A DNA stretch of 64,000 nucleotides from Thalassospira povalilytica. Its GTDB lineage: Bacteria; Pseudomonadota; Alphaproteobacteria; Rhodospirillales; Thalassospiraceae. The notes beneath the pieces were generated by a model that was given only the letters and a program-made list of their open reading frames with translations, did no database searches and was not told the DNA's origin. A program made the position numbers and the translations under genes. Below are positions 20,194-29,556 of the stretch, piece after piece (position 1 is the stretch's first letter; each line of letters starts with the position of its first letter). Where the stretch lies: contig NZ_PGTS01000002.1 of NCBI RefSeq assembly GCF_002844235.1, positions 496,001 to 560,000 on the forward strand, read 5' to 3'.

Positions 20194-21018
20194 GTGTTCT
20201 ATTTTCTGTCTAAAACAGTGGGCTATATCGTCAATATCGGGCTGGTCCATGGGCTTGTCTTGTTGGCGCTGACCGCATTGATTTTCCTGCGCCGAACGCG
20301 GCGCTTTGCTCTTGCCGGCCTGGTTGTCGTGACCGTTTTATCACTGTTGATTACGGTATTTCCGCTCGGTGCGTTTCTGTCCCGGACACTCGAAACGCGG
20401 TTCGAAAAGCCTGATCTGGACAAAACCGAATTTGCAGGCGTCATCACATTGTCAGGCAGTATCGATGCAAACGGCTTCCTTCAGCGTGGCGACGTGCAGT
20501 TTCTCAGTGCCCCGGACCGGGTCTTTACGATGCTGCGCGTTGCAAACAAATACCCCGATAAACCCGTAATATTCACCGGGGGCGATGGTGTTTTGAACGA
20601 TCGGGGTTTCAGCGAGGCCAATGTTCTTCGCGACTGGCTTTACGATTCGAAACTTCTGACGCCGAACATGCATTTTGAGACCGAAGCACGCAACACATAT
20701 GAGAATGCGCTAAACTCCCACAAGGTTGTGTACGGCAACTGGCCTGAACTGGCACAAAAACCTTGGCTTTTAATCACTTCGGCCGATCATATGCCGCGCG
20801 CGGTTGGTGTTTTTCGACAGGTTGGATGGACTGTAATTCCCTATCCGGTCGGCAGATTGACCTCAGACGACATCCATTTAGCAAGTCTTAACGTCTCAGG
20901 CGGTATCAAATCTCTAAGCCGTGGTTTGCGTGAATGGGTCGGTTTGACCGCTTATTACCTGACCGGGCGAACGAATGAGTGGTTCCCCGGCCCGGTGCCG
21001 GTCGCCCCTGACAACTAA
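20194..21018 (+). CDS. YdcF/ElyC-family (DUF218) membrane protein
   Basis: This 274-residue protein has two N-terminal transmembrane helices (about residues 12-30 and 36-60) and a DUF218 domain from about residue 83: FAGVITLSGSIDANGFLQRGD, FTGGDGVLNDRGFSEANV, EARNTYENALNS and LLITSADHMPRAVGVFRQVGW are in family order. ElyC/YdcF proteins are linked to peptidoglycan and envelope polysaccharide homeostasis in E. coli, although their chemistry is unsettled. The start is GTG with a weak SD. The next three genes all concern peptidoglycan, which fits an envelope role. Confidence 0.88.
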   Translation: MFYFLSKTVGYIVNIGLVHGLVLLALTALIFLRRTRRFALAGLVVVTVLSLLITVFPLGAFLSRTLETRFEKPDLDKTEFAGVITLSGSIDANGFLQRGDVQFLSAPDRVFTMLRVANKYPDKPVIFTGGDGVLNDRGFSEANVLRDWLYDSKLLTPNMHFETEARNTYENALNSHKVVYGNWPELAQKPWLLITSADHMPRAVGVFRQVGWTVIPYPVGRLTSDDIHLASLNVSGGIKSLSRGLREWVGLTAYYLTGRTNEWFPGPVPVAPDN

Positions 21019-21039
21019 AATCCTGGATGAGGCCTTTTG

Positions 21040-22044
21040 ATGAAATTCTGGAAATTGCTGACTGCCGCCTCGGTGTTGACTGTTTTGGCTGCGCATTCAC
21101 CTGCCTTCGCACAGACCGATGAAAAACTTCCAGAATTTACCACAGAGGGGTTTGATGAATGGCTTGTTGACTTCAAAAAAGAAGCAGCAGCCAAAGGCAT
21201 TTCACAGCCGACACTCGATGTCGCCTTTGCCAATACCAAGCCGATCCCCAAAGTCATCGAATATGATCGCAGCCAGCCGGAATTCAAACTGACGTTTGAA
21301 CAATATATCCAGCGTGTGGTGCCGCAGTCCCGTATTGATGAAGGACGCCGGAAATACGCCGAAAACCGCGCCGTGATTGATGCCGCGGCAAAGAAATATG
21401 GTGTACCCGGTCAGTATCTTACGGCTTTTTGGGGAATCGAGACCGGATTTGGCCGCCATACTGGCGGGTATTCCGTGGTTGATTCACTTGCGACCCTTGC
21501 CTTTGAGGGCCGTCGGGCGGAATATTTCCGCAAGGAATTGATGAATGCCCTGACCATTATTGATGCCGGGCATATCGCACCTGAAAACATGTCAGGATCC
21601 TGGGCCGGTGCAATGGGGCAGGCGCAATTCATGCCTTCCACATTCCTGAACTATGCACGTGATGGAAATGGCGACGGCAAGATTGATTTGTGGGGGGCAA
21701 AGGAAGATGTCTTTGCGTCGGCTGCAAACTATCTTTCGACCGTTGGCTGGAAGGGTGACGAGCGTTGGGGACGCAAGGTCAGCATCCCGAAAGATTTTGA
21801 CAAGTCACTGGTTGGCCGCGACATTCGCAAACCAATCGCCGAATGGCAGAAAGCCGGTGTACGCATGCCTAATGGTGCGGATCTGCCAAAGGCTGACATG
21901 GATGCATCAATTGTTACCGTAAATGACGGTGAAGGTCCGGCATATATGGTTTATAACAATTTCCACACCATCATGCATTGGAACCGTTCGACCTATTTCG
22001 CGATTGCTGTCGGTACGTTGGCAGACGCGATTGCAGGGCAGTAA
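21040..22044 (+). CDS. Lytic murein transglycosylase, MltB family
   Basis: The 334-residue product cleaves the MurNAc-GlcNAc bond of peptidoglycan to form 1,6-anhydro ends. A signal peptide ends after PAFAQ (about residue 24). The MltB-type catalytic region shows LTAFWGIETGFGRHTGGYSV (catalytic Glu in GIETGFG), SWAGAMGQAQFMPSTFLNYA and a DGNGDGKIDLW segment that resembles a Ca-binding loop. No lipobox is present, so it should be a soluble periplasmic form. GAGG eight bases upstream supports the ATG at 21040; a TTG precedes it directly. Confidence 0.93.
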   Translation: MKFWKLLTAASVLTVLAAHSPAFAQTDEKLPEFTTEGFDEWLVDFKKEAAAKGISQPTLDVAFANTKPIPKVIEYDRSQPEFKLTFEQYIQRVVPQSRIDEGRRKYAENRAVIDAAAKKYGVPGQYLTAFWGIETGFGRHTGGYSVVDSLATLAFEGRRAEYFRKELMNALTIIDAGHIAPENMSGSWAGAMGQAQFMPSTFLNYARDGNGDGKIDLWGAKEDVFASAANYLSTVGWKGDERWGRKVSIPKDFDKSLVGRDIRKPIAEWQKAGVRMPNGADLPKADMDASIVTVNDGEGPAYMVYNNFHTIMHWNRSTYFAIAVGTLADAIAGQ

Positions 22045-22117
22045 CCATTGAATGTCCAGGTGACGGGCAAGTCCCGTCACCGACAGATACAGAGCATCTT
22101 TAAGCGGGGACACCTTG

Positions 22118-23164
22118 ATGCCATCACCAAGAAAAAGTGCATTCGCACGCCTGCGGACAAATGGCCGCCTCGGACTGTCCGTGGTTGCACTTGGTATGTT
22201 ACTGGCAGGTTGTGCCGAAACCCAGTTGGCCGTTCACGGTGTCAAACGTCTGGGTGGCGGACAAACACAACCGGTTCAGGTCGGAAGCTACAAGATCGGC
22301 AATCCCTATGAAATTGCTGGTCAGTGGTATTACCCCGCCGTTGATTACGAATATAGCGAAACCGGTATCGCATCCTGGTACGGCCCCAAATTCCACGGCA
22401 AACGGACAGCCAATGGAGAAGTTTTTGATCAGTACGAAATATCGGCGGCCCACCGTACCTTGCCACTGCCAAGCATTGTTCGTGTAACCAACCTTGAAAA
22501 CGGCAAATCGCTTAAGGTTCGCATCAATGACCGCGGGCCGTTTGCACATGGCCGCATCATTGATATGTCGCGCCGCGCGGCCCAGTTACTCGGTTTCGAG
22601 AAAAAGGGCACGGCCAAGGTGATGGTCGAGGTGATCGAAAGCGAAAGTCGGCAGATCGCCGCAATCGCGCAGGGCAAAGCAGCACCGGCGGTCACCGTTG
22701 CCGAACAGAATACCGTATCGGCCGCACCGCGTGATGTTGTCGAAACCGTACGTCTTGATGATGGTCCGATTACCGACAGCGGACAGCCTACAACGTCCCG
22801 AATCAAACTGACGCCGCCATCGTCCGAACCAAGCGTATCGTCGTCCCCGCTGGAAGGAACGGTTGAAGAGGCCGCAGTTGTCAATGTTGCACCTGTTGCC
22901 AATTCGTCAATCTATGTTCAGGCTGGTGCATTTTCAGTTTATGACAATGCCTTGAACCTTCGGAACCGTCTTTATGATCTTGCACCAAGCAAGATTGAAC
23001 CGATTGAAGTCAAAGGCACGACCTTTTACCGGGTACGTCTTGGACCGTTAAACACGGTGCCCGAAGCTGACATTTTACTCGAACGGGTGATTGCAACCGG
23101 CCAGAACGGCGCCAAAGTGGTCGTTGAATGCGCTGACGGTGGGGCAGCCAAGTCGGGATGTTGA
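22118..23164 (+). CDS. rlpA: RlpA-like septal lytic transglycosylase lipoprotein with SPOR domain
   Basis: The 348-residue product starts with a lipoprotein signal and lipobox (MLLAGC, Cys near residue 32). A double-psi beta-barrel domain follows (GIASWYGPKFHGKRTANGE, and RINDRGPFAHGRIIDMSRRAA), then a Ser/Thr/Pro-rich linker, then a C-terminal SPOR domain (IYVQAGAFSVYDNALNLRNR) that binds denuded septal peptidoglycan. RlpA proteins cleave glycan strands lacking stem peptides. The ATG at 22118 follows GGGGA; a TTG precedes it. It lies between the MltB-like gene and a D,D-carboxypeptidase gene, an association common in proteobacteria. Confidence 0.93.
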   Translation: MPSPRKSAFARLRTNGRLGLSVVALGMLLAGCAETQLAVHGVKRLGGGQTQPVQVGSYKIGNPYEIAGQWYYPAVDYEYSETGIASWYGPKFHGKRTANGEVFDQYEISAAHRTLPLPSIVRVTNLENGKSLKVRINDRGPFAHGRIIDMSRRAAQLLGFEKKGTAKVMVEVIESESRQIAAIAQGKAAPAVTVAEQNTVSAAPRDVVETVRLDDGPITDSGQPTTSRIKLTPPSSEPSVSSSPLEGTVEEAAVVNVAPVANSSIYVQAGAFSVYDNALNLRNRLYDLAPSKIEPIEVKGTTFYRVRLGPLNTVPEADILLERVIATGQNGAKVVVECADGGAAKSGC

Positions 23165-23350
23165 TTGCAGAAATCCGCTGTGCCACCGCTTTGATTGCTG
23201 TCATGCGCACGGTTTTCTGATGAAGTCTTTTGTTTTATGAGCATACCGGCTTGCTGTTGCACAATTTTGCCGGATTTGCGACATAAGCAACAGAATGAAC
23301 ACGCCGAAAGACCGGCGGGAACAGATTTTATTATACAGGGTTAGGACGCT

Positions 23351-24523
23351 ATGACTTTGATGCCGCCAATTCCGTTCAAAAACAGTCTGAACCGGGTAGT
23401 GGCCGGGGCCGCAATATTGGGGTCCGTCATGGCAATGTCGATGACCAGCGCACAGGCGATCGAGACCAGCGCGCGTGAAGCCTATATTATGGATTTCGAC
23501 ACCGGTGCTGTCCTTCTGAACAAGGAAGGGGACACGCTGACCGAACCGGCATCCATGACCAAGATGATGACTGTCCATATGCTGTTCAAGCATATCAAGG
23601 ACGGCAGCGTATCGATGGATGACACCTTCCATGTCAGTGAAAAGGCATGGCGCAAGGGCGGATCCAAAATGTTCGTCGAGGTCAATTCCGACGTTTCTGT
23701 TTCCGACCTTCTGCACGGAATTATCGTTCAATCCGGCAATGATGCCGCGATTGTGGTAGCCGAAGGTCTGGCCGGCACCGAAGAAGCCTTTGCCGAGGAA
23801 ATGACCCAGGAAGCACGCAATATCGGCATGACCAAATCGGTGTTCAAGAATGCCACCGGTTGGCCTGCCGAAGGGCATCTTGTCACTGTACATGATCTTG
23901 CGATCCTGGCCCGCGATACCATTCGCAATTTCCCTGATCTTTATGAACTCTATTCCGTCAAGGAATTCACCTATAACGGCATCCGTCAGCCCAACCGCAA
24001 CCCGCTTTTGGGGACCAGCGCAGGTGTCGACGGCCTTAAAACCGGGCATACGGAGTCTGCCGGTTATGGCCTTACCGCGTCGGCCGAACGTGATGGCCGT
24101 CGCTTGATCATTGTTGTCAATGGCCTGAACTCGGTCCGGGAACGCCGTACGGAATCACAGAAACTTCTCGATTGGGGTTTCCGCGAATTCGACAATTACG
24201 ACCTGTTTTCCAAGGATGAAACGGTCAGTTCCGCCAATGTCTGGCTTGGCGCCGAAACAAAGGTTGATCTGGTCGCAGATCAGGACATTCTCCTGACACT
24301 CCCGCGCAGCGCCAGCCGTGATATGAAAGTGTCTGTCGTCTATGACGGTCCGATTCCGGCCCCGATTGCCAAAGGCGATCAGATCGCGACCCTGAAGGTT
24401 GAAGTTCCTGATCAGGAAGCCAAAGAATTCCCGCTTTATGCGGCCCATGATGTCGAGCGCCTCGGCTTTGTCGGCCGTATCGGTGCCGCCATCAAATATC
24501 TTCTGTGGGGGGCAAACGGGTGA
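23351..24523 (+). CDS. dacA: D-alanyl-D-alanine carboxypeptidase (PBP5/6 type)
   Basis: This 390-residue low-molecular-weight penicillin-binding protein removes the terminal D-Ala from peptidoglycan stem peptides. A signal peptide ends after AQA. Catalytic motifs are SMTK (Ser about residue 68), SGN and KTGH in the expected order, followed by the PBP5 C-terminal beta domain (about residues 290-380). A short hydrophobic/amphipathic tail may attach it to the membrane. AGGA precedes the ATG. Its stop overlaps the tmk start (GTGA). Confidence 0.96.
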   Translation: MTLMPPIPFKNSLNRVVAGAAILGSVMAMSMTSAQAIETSAREAYIMDFDTGAVLLNKEGDTLTEPASMTKMMTVHMLFKHIKDGSVSMDDTFHVSEKAWRKGGSKMFVEVNSDVSVSDLLHGIIVQSGNDAAIVVAEGLAGTEEAFAEEMTQEARNIGMTKSVFKNATGWPAEGHLVTVHDLAILARDTIRNFPDLYELYSVKEFTYNGIRQPNRNPLLGTSAGVDGLKTGHTESAGYGLTASAERDGRRLIIVVNGLNSVRERRTESQKLLDWGFREFDNYDLFSKDETVSSANVWLGAETKVDLVADQDILLTLPRSASRDMKVSVVYDGPIPAPIAKGDQIATLKVEVPDQEAKEFPLYAAHDVERLGFVGRIGAAIKYLLWGANG

Positions 24524-25176
24524 GTGTGAAGCCCGGCTTGTTCATCAGCTTTGAAGGCGGGGAAGGCAGCGGAAAATCGACACAGATCAGATGCCTTGAG
24601 AAATGGTTCCGCAACCAGGGCCGTGATGTCGTTGTCACCCGCGAACCAGGCGGCTCGCCTGGCGCAGAGGAAATCCGAACGCTTCTGTTGACGGGCGATC
24701 CGGGGCGCTGGGATGCGGTCACCGAAGCACTTTTGATGTTTGCATCGCGCCGGGACCATGTCGAACGCACGATCCGTCCGGCCCTTGCCGAAGGCAAGGT
24801 TGTGCTTTGCGACCGCTTTGCCGACTCATCCGTTGCCTATCAGGGATATGGCCACGGGCTCGGGGCTGATTACATCAGAAATCTTTGGCAACTTGCCATC
24901 GATGGTTTCAAACCCGATATCACCCTGATTTTTGATCTTCCAATCGAAATAGGACTTGAACGCGCTGGTGCACGTTTTGCCAATGTCAGCGCCGCCGAAG
25001 ACCGGTTTGAACGGATGGGGCTGGAATTTCATCAGCGTCTGCGTGACGGTTTCCGTGAAATCGCGGCCGCAGAACCGGAACGTTGCTGCGTTGTTGATGC
25101 CCTGGGTGATATTGATGACGTGACCGCACGTGTCATTGAAACGGTCAAGAACCGAATTGTCGGGCAGGGGGCATAA
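24520..25176 (+). CDS. tmk: Thymidylate kinase
   Basis: Tmk phosphorylates dTMP to dTDP. The P-loop FEGGEGSGKST lies at about residues 10-20, the DR-motif is DRFADSSVAYQGYGHGLG, and the lid region (ERAGARF..EDRFERMG) is complete. The frame is open to a GTG at 24505, but the GTG at 24520 overlaps the dacA stop as GTGA, a typical coupled start, and gives 218 residues. tmk followed by holB is a very widespread gene pair. Confidence 0.95.
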   Translation: MSVKPGLFISFEGGEGSGKSTQIRCLEKWFRNQGRDVVVTREPGGSPGAEEIRTLLLTGDPGRWDAVTEALLMFASRRDHVERTIRPALAEGKVVLCDRFADSSVAYQGYGHGLGADYIRNLWQLAIDGFKPDITLIFDLPIEIGLERAGARFANVSAAEDRFERMGLEFHQRLRDGFREIAAAEPERCCVVDALGDIDDVTARVIETVKNRIVGQGA

Positions 25177-25181
25177 GCCGG

Positions 25182-26288
25182 ATGGCCCGTAACGACGACC
25201 TTCAAGAAGACAACAATCCGTTTGAACCGCGCCGTAATGAGGCGCTTCTTGGCCACGAAGAGGCCGAGAAAACAATTCTTGATGCCTGGAACAGCAAACG
25301 GATGCATCACGCGTGGCTATTGTGTGGTCCGCGTGGCGTCGGCAAGGCAACGCTGGCCTATCGCATGGCGCGCTTTATCCTGTCTGGTGGCGGGACCGGC
25401 GGGGCAGGCCTGTTTGGTGATCAGCCGGATGGACTTTACGTTGATCCCGAAGATCCGGTCGCCCGACGGATTGCGGGTGGCGGACATGGTGACCTTAAGG
25501 TCATCGAGCGCCAGTATGACGAGAAGAAAAAACGGCTTCAGGGCGAAATTACCGTTGCCAATGTGCGTACTGTTGGCAATTTCATGTCCAAAACCTCGGC
25601 CGAGGGTGGCTGGCGGATCGTGATCGTCGATGCGGCTGACGAGTTGAACCGTAACGCAGCAAACGCCATTCTGAAGGTTCTCGAAGAACCGCCGGCAAAT
25701 GCGATGATGATCCTTATTGCCCATCATCCGGGCCGTTTGCTGCCAACCATCCGTTCACGTTGCCGTCGATTGAACCTTGGCGCGCTTGAGGACCATCAGG
25801 TTGTCGATCTTTTGGGACGCTATTGTCCTGAAATGGATCTTGGCGATCGTGATGCGCTTTCGGGTCTGGCCGAAGGCAGCATTGGCCGCGCCCTTCAACT
25901 GCATGAAGTCGGCGGGCTTGAGCTATATACCGAGATGGTCAATCTGATCGCATCTTTGCCAAATGCCGATGTTGCGGCCCAGCACAAATTTGCCGAACGC
26001 TTTTCCCCGGCAGACAAGGACGCGGCCTTTGCCACCGTGACCGAACTTCTGCATTGGTGGCTGGCCCGAATGATCCGGTTTGCCGCAACCGGACAGCCGC
26101 CACGCGAAGTGGTCGAAGGCGAATTGCCAGCCATGCAACGCATGGCCGCTGCGCAACCGCTTGATCAATGGCTGGAGGTATGGGAAAAGATCAACGAATT
26201 GATGGGCGCGACCCGCGGTTTGCATCTTGATCGCAAGCAGGCCTTGCTGAATGCATTCTTCATGCTTGAAGAAACCATGCGAACCTGA
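25182..26288 (+). CDS. holB: DNA polymerase III subunit delta-prime
   Basis: HolB is the non-hydrolysing clamp-loader subunit. The 368-residue protein starts with LLGHEEAEKTILDAW, then GPRGVGKATLAYRMARFIL (P-loop-like), VDAADELNRNAANAILKVLEEPP, and the SRC arginine-finger motif TIRSRCRRLNLG. The zinc-binding cysteines seen in gamma-proteobacterial delta-prime are not obvious, as is usual in alphaproteobacteria. It starts five bases after tmk with no strong SD, implying coupled translation. Confidence 0.94.
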   Translation: MARNDDLQEDNNPFEPRRNEALLGHEEAEKTILDAWNSKRMHHAWLLCGPRGVGKATLAYRMARFILSGGGTGGAGLFGDQPDGLYVDPEDPVARRIAGGGHGDLKVIERQYDEKKKRLQGEITVANVRTVGNFMSKTSAEGGWRIVIVDAADELNRNAANAILKVLEEPPANAMMILIAHHPGRLLPTIRSRCRRLNLGALEDHQVVDLLGRYCPEMDLGDRDALSGLAEGSIGRALQLHEVGGLELYTEMVNLIASLPNADVAAQHKFAERFSPADKDAAFATVTELLHWWLARMIRFAATGQPPREVVEGELPAMQRMAAAQPLDQWLEVWEKINELMGATRGLHLDRKQALLNAFFMLEETMRT

Positions 26289-26374
26289 CATCACTGCCCT
26301 GTAACCGAAATTTTGACCATCACGGCCCATTTCGGGCCGTTTTGTTTCACGACTTGCGCGAAGGATTTGCGACC

Positions 26375-27937
26375 ATGACCGGGCACAAACAGCCCTATTA
26401 CATCACGACCCCGATCTATTACGTCAATGACAAGCCCCATATTGGCCATGCCTATACGACGCTTGCCTGTGACGTTCTGGCACGCTTCAAGCGCCTGGAC
26501 GGGTATGACGTGATGTTCCTGACGGGCACGGACGAACATGGTCAGAAAGTCGACAAGTCGGCCGCGGCCAAGGGTATTGACCCGCAAACCTTTACCGACC
26601 AGGTATCGCAGAACTTCCGCGATCTGGCCGTGCATATGAACTATTCGAATGATGATTTCATTCGGACGACCGAAGAACGCCACAAAAAGGCCTGTCAGGC
26701 GCTTTGGAATACGTTGCTTGAAAAGGGCGAGATTTATCTTGGCTCCTATGATGGCTGGTATTCGGTTCGCGACGAGGCGTTTTATGCTGAAAAAGAACTG
26801 ATCACCAAGGATGGCGAGAAACTGGCACCGACCGGGGCCCCGGTCGAATGGGTGTCTGAACCCAGCTATTTCTTCAAGCTGTCGGCATGGGGGGATCGTC
26901 TGCTTGAGTTCTATGAACAGAACCCGGATTTCATCGCGCCGCAGTCACGCCGCAACGAAGTCATCAGCTTTGTCAAAGGCGGCATGCACGACCTTTCGGT
27001 ATCGCGCACCAGCTTCAAATGGGGCGTGCCGGTTCCGGGTGACGAAGACCATGTCATGTATGTGTGGCTTGACGCGCTGACCAACTATCTGACGGCGATC
27101 GGTTATCCCGATGCAGACCCGGCCAAACTTGAAAAATACTGGCCGGCGGACCTCCACATGGTTGGCAAGGATATTCTGCGCTTCCATGCCGTTTACTGGC
27201 CGGCCTTCCTGCTTGCCGCTGGTATCACGCCGCCCAAGCGCGTCTTTGCCCATGGCTGGTGGACCAATGAAGGCCAGAAGATTTCCAAATCGATCGGCAA
27301 TGTCATTGATCCCTATGACCTTACCGAAAAATATGGTTTGGATCAGACTCGCTATTTCCTGATGCGCGAAGTTCCGTTCGGCAATGATGGTGACTTTGCC
27401 CATCGCGCCATGGTCAATCGCATGAACAGCGAATTGGCAAACGATCTTGGCAATATGTGCCAGCGCGTTCTGTCGATGATCCACAAAAACTGCAACGCCG
27501 CGATCCCGACACCGGGCGCGCTCACCAATGCGGATAATGAAATCCTCGGCAAAGCACACGGGATGCTGGACACCGTTCGGCCGCTGTTTGATGAGCAGGC
27601 ATTCAACAAGGGCCTTGAAGCAATCTGGAGCCTTGTGGGCGATGCCAACCGTTATGTCGATGAAATGGCGCCCTGGGGCCTGAAAAAGACCGATCCGGCA
27701 CGTATGGAAACGGTTCTTTATGTTCTGGCCGAAGTCATTCGCCATGTTGGCATTCTGGTTCAGCCGATCATGCCGGATTCCGCATCGAAAATTCTCGATT
27801 TGCTGGTGCTGGCCGATGCTCAGCGCGGGTTCGAGAATCTTGGCCCGCATCATGCCCTTGTACCGGGAACGGAAATCCCGAAACCGGCTGGAGTATTCCC
27901 GCGCTATGTAGAAGAAGACGAAGGAGAGAAGGCATGA
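26375..27937 (+). CDS. metG: Methionyl-tRNA synthetase
   Basis: This class I synthetase charges tRNA-Met. The HIGH motif is PHIGHAYTT (about residues 18-26) and the KMSKS motif is KISKS in EGQKISKSIGNVIDP. The connective region has no CxxC pairs, so it is the single-knuckle type without bound zinc, and at 520 residues it lacks the C-terminal Trbp111-like dimerisation domain. The frame opens at a TTG at 26342, but AAGGA at 26360-26364 points to the ATG at 26375. Its stop overlaps the tatD start (ATGA). Confidence 0.96.
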   Translation: MTGHKQPYYITTPIYYVNDKPHIGHAYTTLACDVLARFKRLDGYDVMFLTGTDEHGQKVDKSAAAKGIDPQTFTDQVSQNFRDLAVHMNYSNDDFIRTTEERHKKACQALWNTLLEKGEIYLGSYDGWYSVRDEAFYAEKELITKDGEKLAPTGAPVEWVSEPSYFFKLSAWGDRLLEFYEQNPDFIAPQSRRNEVISFVKGGMHDLSVSRTSFKWGVPVPGDEDHVMYVWLDALTNYLTAIGYPDADPAKLEKYWPADLHMVGKDILRFHAVYWPAFLLAAGITPPKRVFAHGWWTNEGQKISKSIGNVIDPYDLTEKYGLDQTRYFLMREVPFGNDGDFAHRAMVNRMNSELANDLGNMCQRVLSMIHKNCNAAIPTPGALTNADNEILGKAHGMLDTVRPLFDEQAFNKGLEAIWSLVGDANRYVDEMAPWGLKKTDPARMETVLYVLAEVIRHVGILVQPIMPDSASKILDLLVLADAQRGFENLGPHHALVPGTEIPKPAGVFPRYVEEDEGEKA

Positions 27938-28752
27938 ATGTCTCCCTGGTCGACAGCCACTGCCATCTGGATTATCCGCAGTTTTCCGAAGATTTTTCGG
28001 GCACCATCGCGCGCGCGAAAAATGCCGGCGTTGGCATGATGGTCAGCATCGGCGTGAAACTGACGACCTTTGATCAGGTTCGCGCCATTGCCGAAAAATC
28101 CGATCATATCTATTGCACGATTGGCGTGCATCCGCACGAAGCAGGCGAGGAGGGGCTTTCAAGCCCCGAACCGTTGCTGGCCAAGGCATCCGATCCCAAA
28201 ATTATTGGCATCGGCGAAAGTGGCCTTGACTATTTTTACGACAATGCACCGCGCGAAGCCCAGCAACAAAGCTTTCGCGCCCACATTGCCGCATGCCGTG
28301 AAACCGGTTTGCCTTTGATCGTTCACACCCGTGATGCGGATGATGACACGATGGATATTCTCGAAGAAGAATATGAAAAAGGGCCCTTTACCGGGGTGAT
28401 CCATTGCTTTTCAAGTTCGGCAACACTGGCGCAGCGGGCCTTGAAAATCGGGTTTTATATCTCTTGCTCGGGCATTATTACCTTTAATTCCGCCAAGGAA
28501 ATCCGTGCGGCTCTTGAAGATGTGCCATTGGACCGGTTGCTTGTGGAAACAGACGCGCCGTATCTGGCACCTGTGCCCAAACGCGGCAAACCGAACGAGC
28601 CAAGCTATGTCGCCCACACAGCGGCAAAGCTCGCCGAAATCAAGGGTGTAAGCCTCGAAGAAATCACCCGGATCACCACCGACAACTTCTTTAAGCTCTT
28701 CACCAAGGCCGATCGCAAAAATCTTCTTCTGCCAGGAGAAGCGGCACAGTGA
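27934..28752 (+). CDS. TatD-family metal-dependent hydrolase
   Basis: This TIM-barrel hydrolase of 272 residues belongs to the TatD/YcfH DNase group. Metal-binding signatures are seen: DSHCHLDYPQF (residues 7-17), GESGLDYFYDN, LIVHTRDADDDT and LLVETDAPYLAPVPKRGK. Members show 3'-5' exonuclease activity and are linked to DNA repair; a protein-quality role has also been proposed. An SD (GGAGAG) lies inside the end of metG, and the ATG overlaps the metG stop. metG-tatD-MBL is a conserved alphaproteobacterial order. Confidence 0.93.
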   Translation: MNVSLVDSHCHLDYPQFSEDFSGTIARAKNAGVGMMVSIGVKLTTFDQVRAIAEKSDHIYCTIGVHPHEAGEEGLSSPEPLLAKASDPKIIGIGESGLDYFYDNAPREAQQQSFRAHIAACRETGLPLIVHTRDADDDTMDILEEEYEKGPFTGVIHCFSSSATLAQRALKIGFYISCSGIITFNSAKEIRAALEDVPLDRLLVETDAPYLAPVPKRGKPNEPSYVAHTAAKLAEIKGVSLEEITRITTDNFFKLFTKADRKNLLLPGEAAQ

Positions 28753-29531
28753 CCAAAATAACCATTCTTGGCTGCGGATCATCAAATGGCGTGCCATCCG
28801 TTGGCCTTGGATGGGGAAAGTGCGACCCGAACAATCCGAAAAACCGCCGTTTACGCAGTTCTATCCTGATCGAAGAAGCCGGGAAAAAGATCCTTGTCGA
28901 TGTCACCCCGGACTTCCGTGAACAGGCGATCCGCCATAACATTGACCATCTTGACGCGATCCTGTTCACGCATTCACATGCCGATCACGTGCACGGGATT
29001 GATGATGTTCGCTGGCTCAATGTGGCGATGAACCGGCCGATAGATATCTATGCCTCGGCCGAGACGATCTCTGATATCGACCATCGCTTCAATTATGTCT
29101 TTACGCCGTTGCCTGACGGGGTTGAGTTCTATTTCAAACCGGTCCTGATACCGCACGTCATCACAGGGCCGTTGGTCGCAGCAGGGGTCCCGATAACCGT
29201 TTTCTCGCAGGATCACGGCTATGGCGAAACCCTTGGCTTCAAGATCGGGAAATTTGCCTATTCGACGGATGTCGTGAATTTCCCCGAGCAATCCAAACAG
29301 CATCTTTATGATCTTGATGTGTGGGTCGTCGATTGTTTGCGCCACCGACCACACAACACGCATGCGCACCTTGAAAAGCTGCTGGGCTGGGTTGAAGAAT
29401 TCAAACCCAAAAAGGTCTACATGACCCATATGGGTATTCAGTTCGATTACGCACAGGCGATGGCCGACACACCGAACCATGTTGAACCGGCTTATGACGG
29501 CTTATCCATTACAGTAAATGAGAAATATTAG
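28749..29531 (+). CDS. MBL-fold metallo-hydrolase, PhnP-like
   Basis: This 260-residue metallo-beta-lactamase-fold protein has the zinc motif FTHSHADHVHGIDD (about residues 76-89), GCGSSNGVPSVG at the N-terminus and the later ligands ...STDVVNF and YMTHMGIQFDY. The GCGSS/GVP start resembles PhnP-type phosphodiesterases, which hydrolyse cyclic phosphate esters; without phn genes here the substrate is open. The GTG start overlaps the tatD stop as GTGA. It is the last gene of the GC-rich core block; composition changes immediately after its stop. Confidence 0.9.
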   Translation: MTKITILGCGSSNGVPSVGLGWGKCDPNNPKNRRLRSSILIEEAGKKILVDVTPDFREQAIRHNIDHLDAILFTHSHADHVHGIDDVRWLNVAMNRPIDIYASAETISDIDHRFNYVFTPLPDGVEFYFKPVLIPHVITGPLVAAGVPITVFSQDHGYGETLGFKIGKFAYSTDVVNFPEQSKQHLYDLDVWVVDCLRHRPHNTHAHLEKLLGWVEEFKPKKVYMTHMGIQFDYAQAMADTPNHVEPAYDGLSITVNEKY

Positions 29532-29556
29532 TGCTGATAGTGGAGCATGGGAATGT